This document shows, one piece after another, positions 61,870-64,000 of a DNA stretch of 64,000 nt. The stretch's first letter is position 1. The number at the start of each line of letters is the position of its first letter. Source of the DNA: Welwitschia mirabilis (lineage: Eukaryota; Gnetophyta; Gnetopsida; Welwitschiales); contig JBOZIK010000001.1 in the NCBI GenBank assembly GCA_051453625.1, forward strand, positions 186,751,893 through 186,815,892, given 5' to 3'. The notes below the pieces were generated by a model, which had not been told where the DNA came from, did no database searches, and was given only the letters and a program-made list of their open reading frames with translations. The position numbers were made by a program, and so were the translations under genes.

Positions 61870-62538
61870 AAATCCTCAAAGATGATTACAGTGATGCTGG
61901 TGGGAGCAAAATGTTATGGCATAAAGCATAGAATACATTTACACTTTTTCTTTGGTTGCAAGTGGTCTCAATGTTTGCACTTTCCAAGACTAGTTTAAAA
62001 GCTATAAATAAGCTCCCACACCTTGATGCACCTCTGGGTTACAGCCTCTGCATGGTGAATTTTCTATTGGATGAATACATAAATTCTACTCAGGATGATA
62101 TTACGAGAANNNNNNNNNNTCTGGGGTTTAATTTGTTCATTTTTCTACATGTTCATTGTACCTACTAGGCATTAGAATTCTATAGACAACACCCTACAGT
62201 AGCGTGGAACATTCTTTGGTTCTATCTTCATGGAGAAATTGGATAGAATTTCATATTTATGACCGTAAGCATGTTTGATTTCTTGGCAAACAGTACCGTT
62301 ATGACTGTCAGTAAATTTTTTTTAGTATCCTTGTCTCATCACTGCTCACTGGCAGTCCTCTTATAAAGAAACAATTGCATCATTTGACACAAATTGAGAA
62401 GCTGAATAATACATTAAAGCACCTTTCACTTAAGAAGCGAAGACAAGAACAATTGATAAAGCCATAACCCATTCATCATTCACAGATATCAGAAACGTGA
62501 ATTAGAGAGCAAGTGTTAGCATCTGTTAGAACACGATC

Positions 62539-63345
62539 TCATAAATTCTTCTTGATAACAGATTTTACATCTTCTGAGTTGTTGCTAATATGACTTTCTT
62601 CCTCTGGATTAGTACCTGAGTTAACAGGTAATGGTGAAACATGGAGAAAGCTATCTATTACAAAGACAGGCTCTAAAGAAATGGTTCTGTTTATTGACTG
62701 TTAACTGAATGAGATAGAGATATTNNNNNNNNNNNNNNNNNNNNNNNNNNNNNNNNNNNNNNNNNNNNNNNNNNNNNNNNNNNNNNNNNNNNNNNNNNNN
62801 NNNNNNNNNNNNNNNNNNNNNNNNNNNNNNNNNNNNNNNNNNNNNNNNNNNNNNNNNNNNNNNNNNNNNNNNNNNNNNNNNNNNNNNNNNNNNNNNNNNN
62901 NNNNNNNNNNNNNAGCATTTCAGATGAGGAATCCAGTGAACATGGGATTTCTTTTTGTCTTCTGTTAGGTTCTTTTATATTCTAATTCTACATAGGAGGA
63001 GACTCCAGGCTTAGAATTCATAGGGATAAGAGGCCACAATGTCATCTAATCTCCAATTGGATGACAAATAATAGTTGGTATAAATGCCATTTTCAACCCA
63101 CCTGTTTTGCTTGAAGATTCCTTTCCTTGGGTACCTCCACATCTCTCCATATTGATAGATCTAATTGGTGATTCCTTTGCTCTTCAGCAATTGGGAAAAC
63201 TGCAAAATGGGAAAATTCACTNNNNNNNNNNAGATTTTTCTTCATTTGGTTACAGATGGTTGCATTTCCTTCACTTTTGCAGATTTAGATATTTCAGCCA
63301 CTTTGTCCATATTCTTCTTACCAAGAACCAAATAAAAGGCTTTTG
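62539..63345 (-). CDS. Unidentified multi-exon host gene, 3' part
   Basis: Three clean minus-strand coding pieces with plausible splice sites. Piece 1, about 63,345-63,240, has 40 stop-free codons (SVSKAFYLVLGKKNMDKVAE, ISKSAKVKEMQPS), then a stop, so its 3' boundary is unclear. Piece 2, 63,199-63,102, is bounded by acceptor TTTTGCAG and donor CAG/GTGGGT and reads FPIAEEQRNHQLDLSIWRDV, EVPKERNLQAKQ. Piece 3, about 62,700-62,539, follows a pyrimidine-rich acceptor (TCTCATTCAGTTAACAG) and reads ISLEPVFVIDSFLHVSPLPV, NSGTNPEEESHISNNSEDVK, SVIKKNL, stop. The last exon is acidic and Ser-rich, like a disordered tail. Gaps at 62,725-62,913 and 63,222-63,231 hide parts. No family recognised, so function is unknown. 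The next gene to the right runs in the opposite direction. A start codon is not visible. Confidence 0.5.
62725..62913. other. Assembly gap of 189 N
   Basis: Lies in the putative intron before the last exon of the unidentified minus-strand gene; it could hide an exon. Two further 10-N placeholders sit at 62,110-62,119 and 63,222-63,231. Confidence 0.9.
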
Positions 63346-63816
63346 ATACACTAGTTGGTTTCTCAATTAGGTGAATAGTCACTGGGGAGGCTCAACAGTG
63401 TTGCATCATCTTCCAGGATCTGCCATTCTCAGTGGGAGTAAGCTATTTTGGCTACTGCTTCTCAAATATTTGGTGATTCAGATTATATGGGGTTGGATTT
63501 AAATTGTCACAGAAAAATCCGATTGTAACTCTACTTCTTGAGTCTAGACTCATTTCAGCTGTATGAGGTCATGCACATGATTCCATCTCCATGAAGCACT
63601 CTAGATGGATAGCAGTCATTAATAATAGAGACTTAGTGCTAAATGTGCTTACCCCCTGTTCAAAGAAAAAACATGTGAAGGAACTGAATCAAGAAGTTTA
63701 AGTAAGTATTGATATTGAAAGGGATAATTTACTTATGGTTTGGAGGATATTTTTCATTACCTTTTAAGGGCTTAGAGGGTGTTTTATTTGAATTTCTTAA
63801 AGGTGACAATGCATAA
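63346..63816. other. Non-coding, less AT-rich; intergenic or NPH3 intron
   Basis: No frame of note. If the exon at 63,826 begins at its CTCAG acceptor, this is intron or upstream sequence of the NPH3 gene. Confidence 0.4.
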
Positions 63817-64000
63817 ATGTCTCAGATGAAGGGACACCCATCTGTGATTACAATTTCAAGGAGAGTAGCATCAACTCATTTTCTCTTTGATCAAGATGCA
63901 GGAGGGCAACCTTCATTGTGTAATGATAATGGGCATTTGATTGGTTCTCCATCACTTACACCAATCACTATGGTGGCAAAATTGATGGATAGTTACCTTG
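63817..64000 (+). CDS. NPH3-domain protein (BTB-NPH3 family), partial exon at window edge
   Basis: An open plus-strand frame that runs off the window. Its last part reads HFLFDQDAGG, then NDNGHLIGSPSLTPITMVAK and LMDSYL. This matches the NPH3-domain stretch 'HFLxxDQ...GQLIGSPSLTPxTMVAKLVDxYLAExAPD'. NPH3/RPT2-family proteins are plant-specific adaptors of Cullin3 ubiquitin ligases that act in phototropin and auxin-transport signalling at the plasma membrane. The first codons (MKGHPSVITISRRV) do not fit the family, which has 'ETLYDIDCVQRIL' here; nucleotide comparison suggests one or two frameshifts near 63,845-63,870. So either the exon begins further in, or this copy is damaged. An acceptor (TCTCAG) precedes 63,826. 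The BTB domain and the earlier NPH3 exon are not visible in the 0.5 kb upstream. Confidence 0.6.
   Translation, partial: MSQMKGHPSVITISRRVASTHFLFDQDAGGQPSLCNDNGHLIGSPSLTPITMVAKLMDSYL

Noticed and set aside
1-64000. CRISPR-like arrays, bacterial operons, organelle inserts
   Set aside because: No regularly spaced short repeats with unique spacers, no ribosome-binding-site spaced gene runs, and no recognisable plastid or mitochondrial genes.

Overview
This window looks like nuclear DNA from a seed plant with a large, repeat-rich genome, sequenced to draft quality. The evidence is strong AT-richness, CpG-poor decayed copies of plant-type Ty3/gypsy and CACTA (Tnp2) elements, plant gene families (LRR receptor kinase, PPR, subtilase, NPH3), and 16 N-gaps, six of them exactly 100 N and three exactly 10 N. 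A gymnosperm-like genome with slow removal of old elements would fit, but the sequence does not prove it. There are no bacterial operons, no CRISPR array, and no rRNA or tRNA gene that I can support.

Layout. 1-5.5 kb: unassigned sequence, then a decayed plus-strand gypsy pol (RT-RNase H-integrase, about 2.54-4.74 kb) flanked by AAGGCATTT palindromic repeats and a CACTA-terminus element. 6.3-6.7 kb: two LRR receptor-kinase exon remnants on the minus strand. 12.4-20.4 kb: a decayed CACTA transposon on the minus strand with the full Tnp2 domain series and a second transposase ORF. 22.5-22.9 kb: a PPR pseudogene. 23-31 kb: mostly unrecognised AT-rich DNA with a 215-bp tandem repeat and another AAGGC palindrome cluster. 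31-47.6 kb: at least three copies (C, A, B) of one Athila-like gypsy family. C is on the plus strand and ends in a 3' LTR that abuts A. A and B are on the minus strand, with gag in both, protease in B, and an LTR. 48.4-52.1 kb: a Tat/Ogre-like gypsy element (D), minus strand, gag-protease-start of RT. 53-54.1 kb: a more GC-rich, gene-like patch with a subtilase exon. 55.2-61.2 kb: a chromovirus (integrase plus chromodomain, minus strand) with a very long, internally repetitive LTR. 61.7-64 kb: the best candidate for live host genes, namely minus-strand exons of an unidentified protein and, at the right edge, an NPH3-domain exon on the plus strand.

The strongest structural results come from comparing copies. 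LTRs of A, B and C align end to end. That comparison exposes a 1,074-bp deletion in A, shows that B's primer-binding site has decayed only by C-to-T and G-to-A changes, and shows that duplicated sequence on both sides of N-gaps inside LTR C is an assembly artefact. I did not find a convincing undescribed biological system. The least explained signals are the recurring TCATCTAGATGA palindrome in the A/B/C family, the AAGGCATTTATT palindrome clusters, and the G-rich repeat blocks in the chromovirus LTR. All family assignments come from reading translations by eye against remembered family consensus; no search was run.
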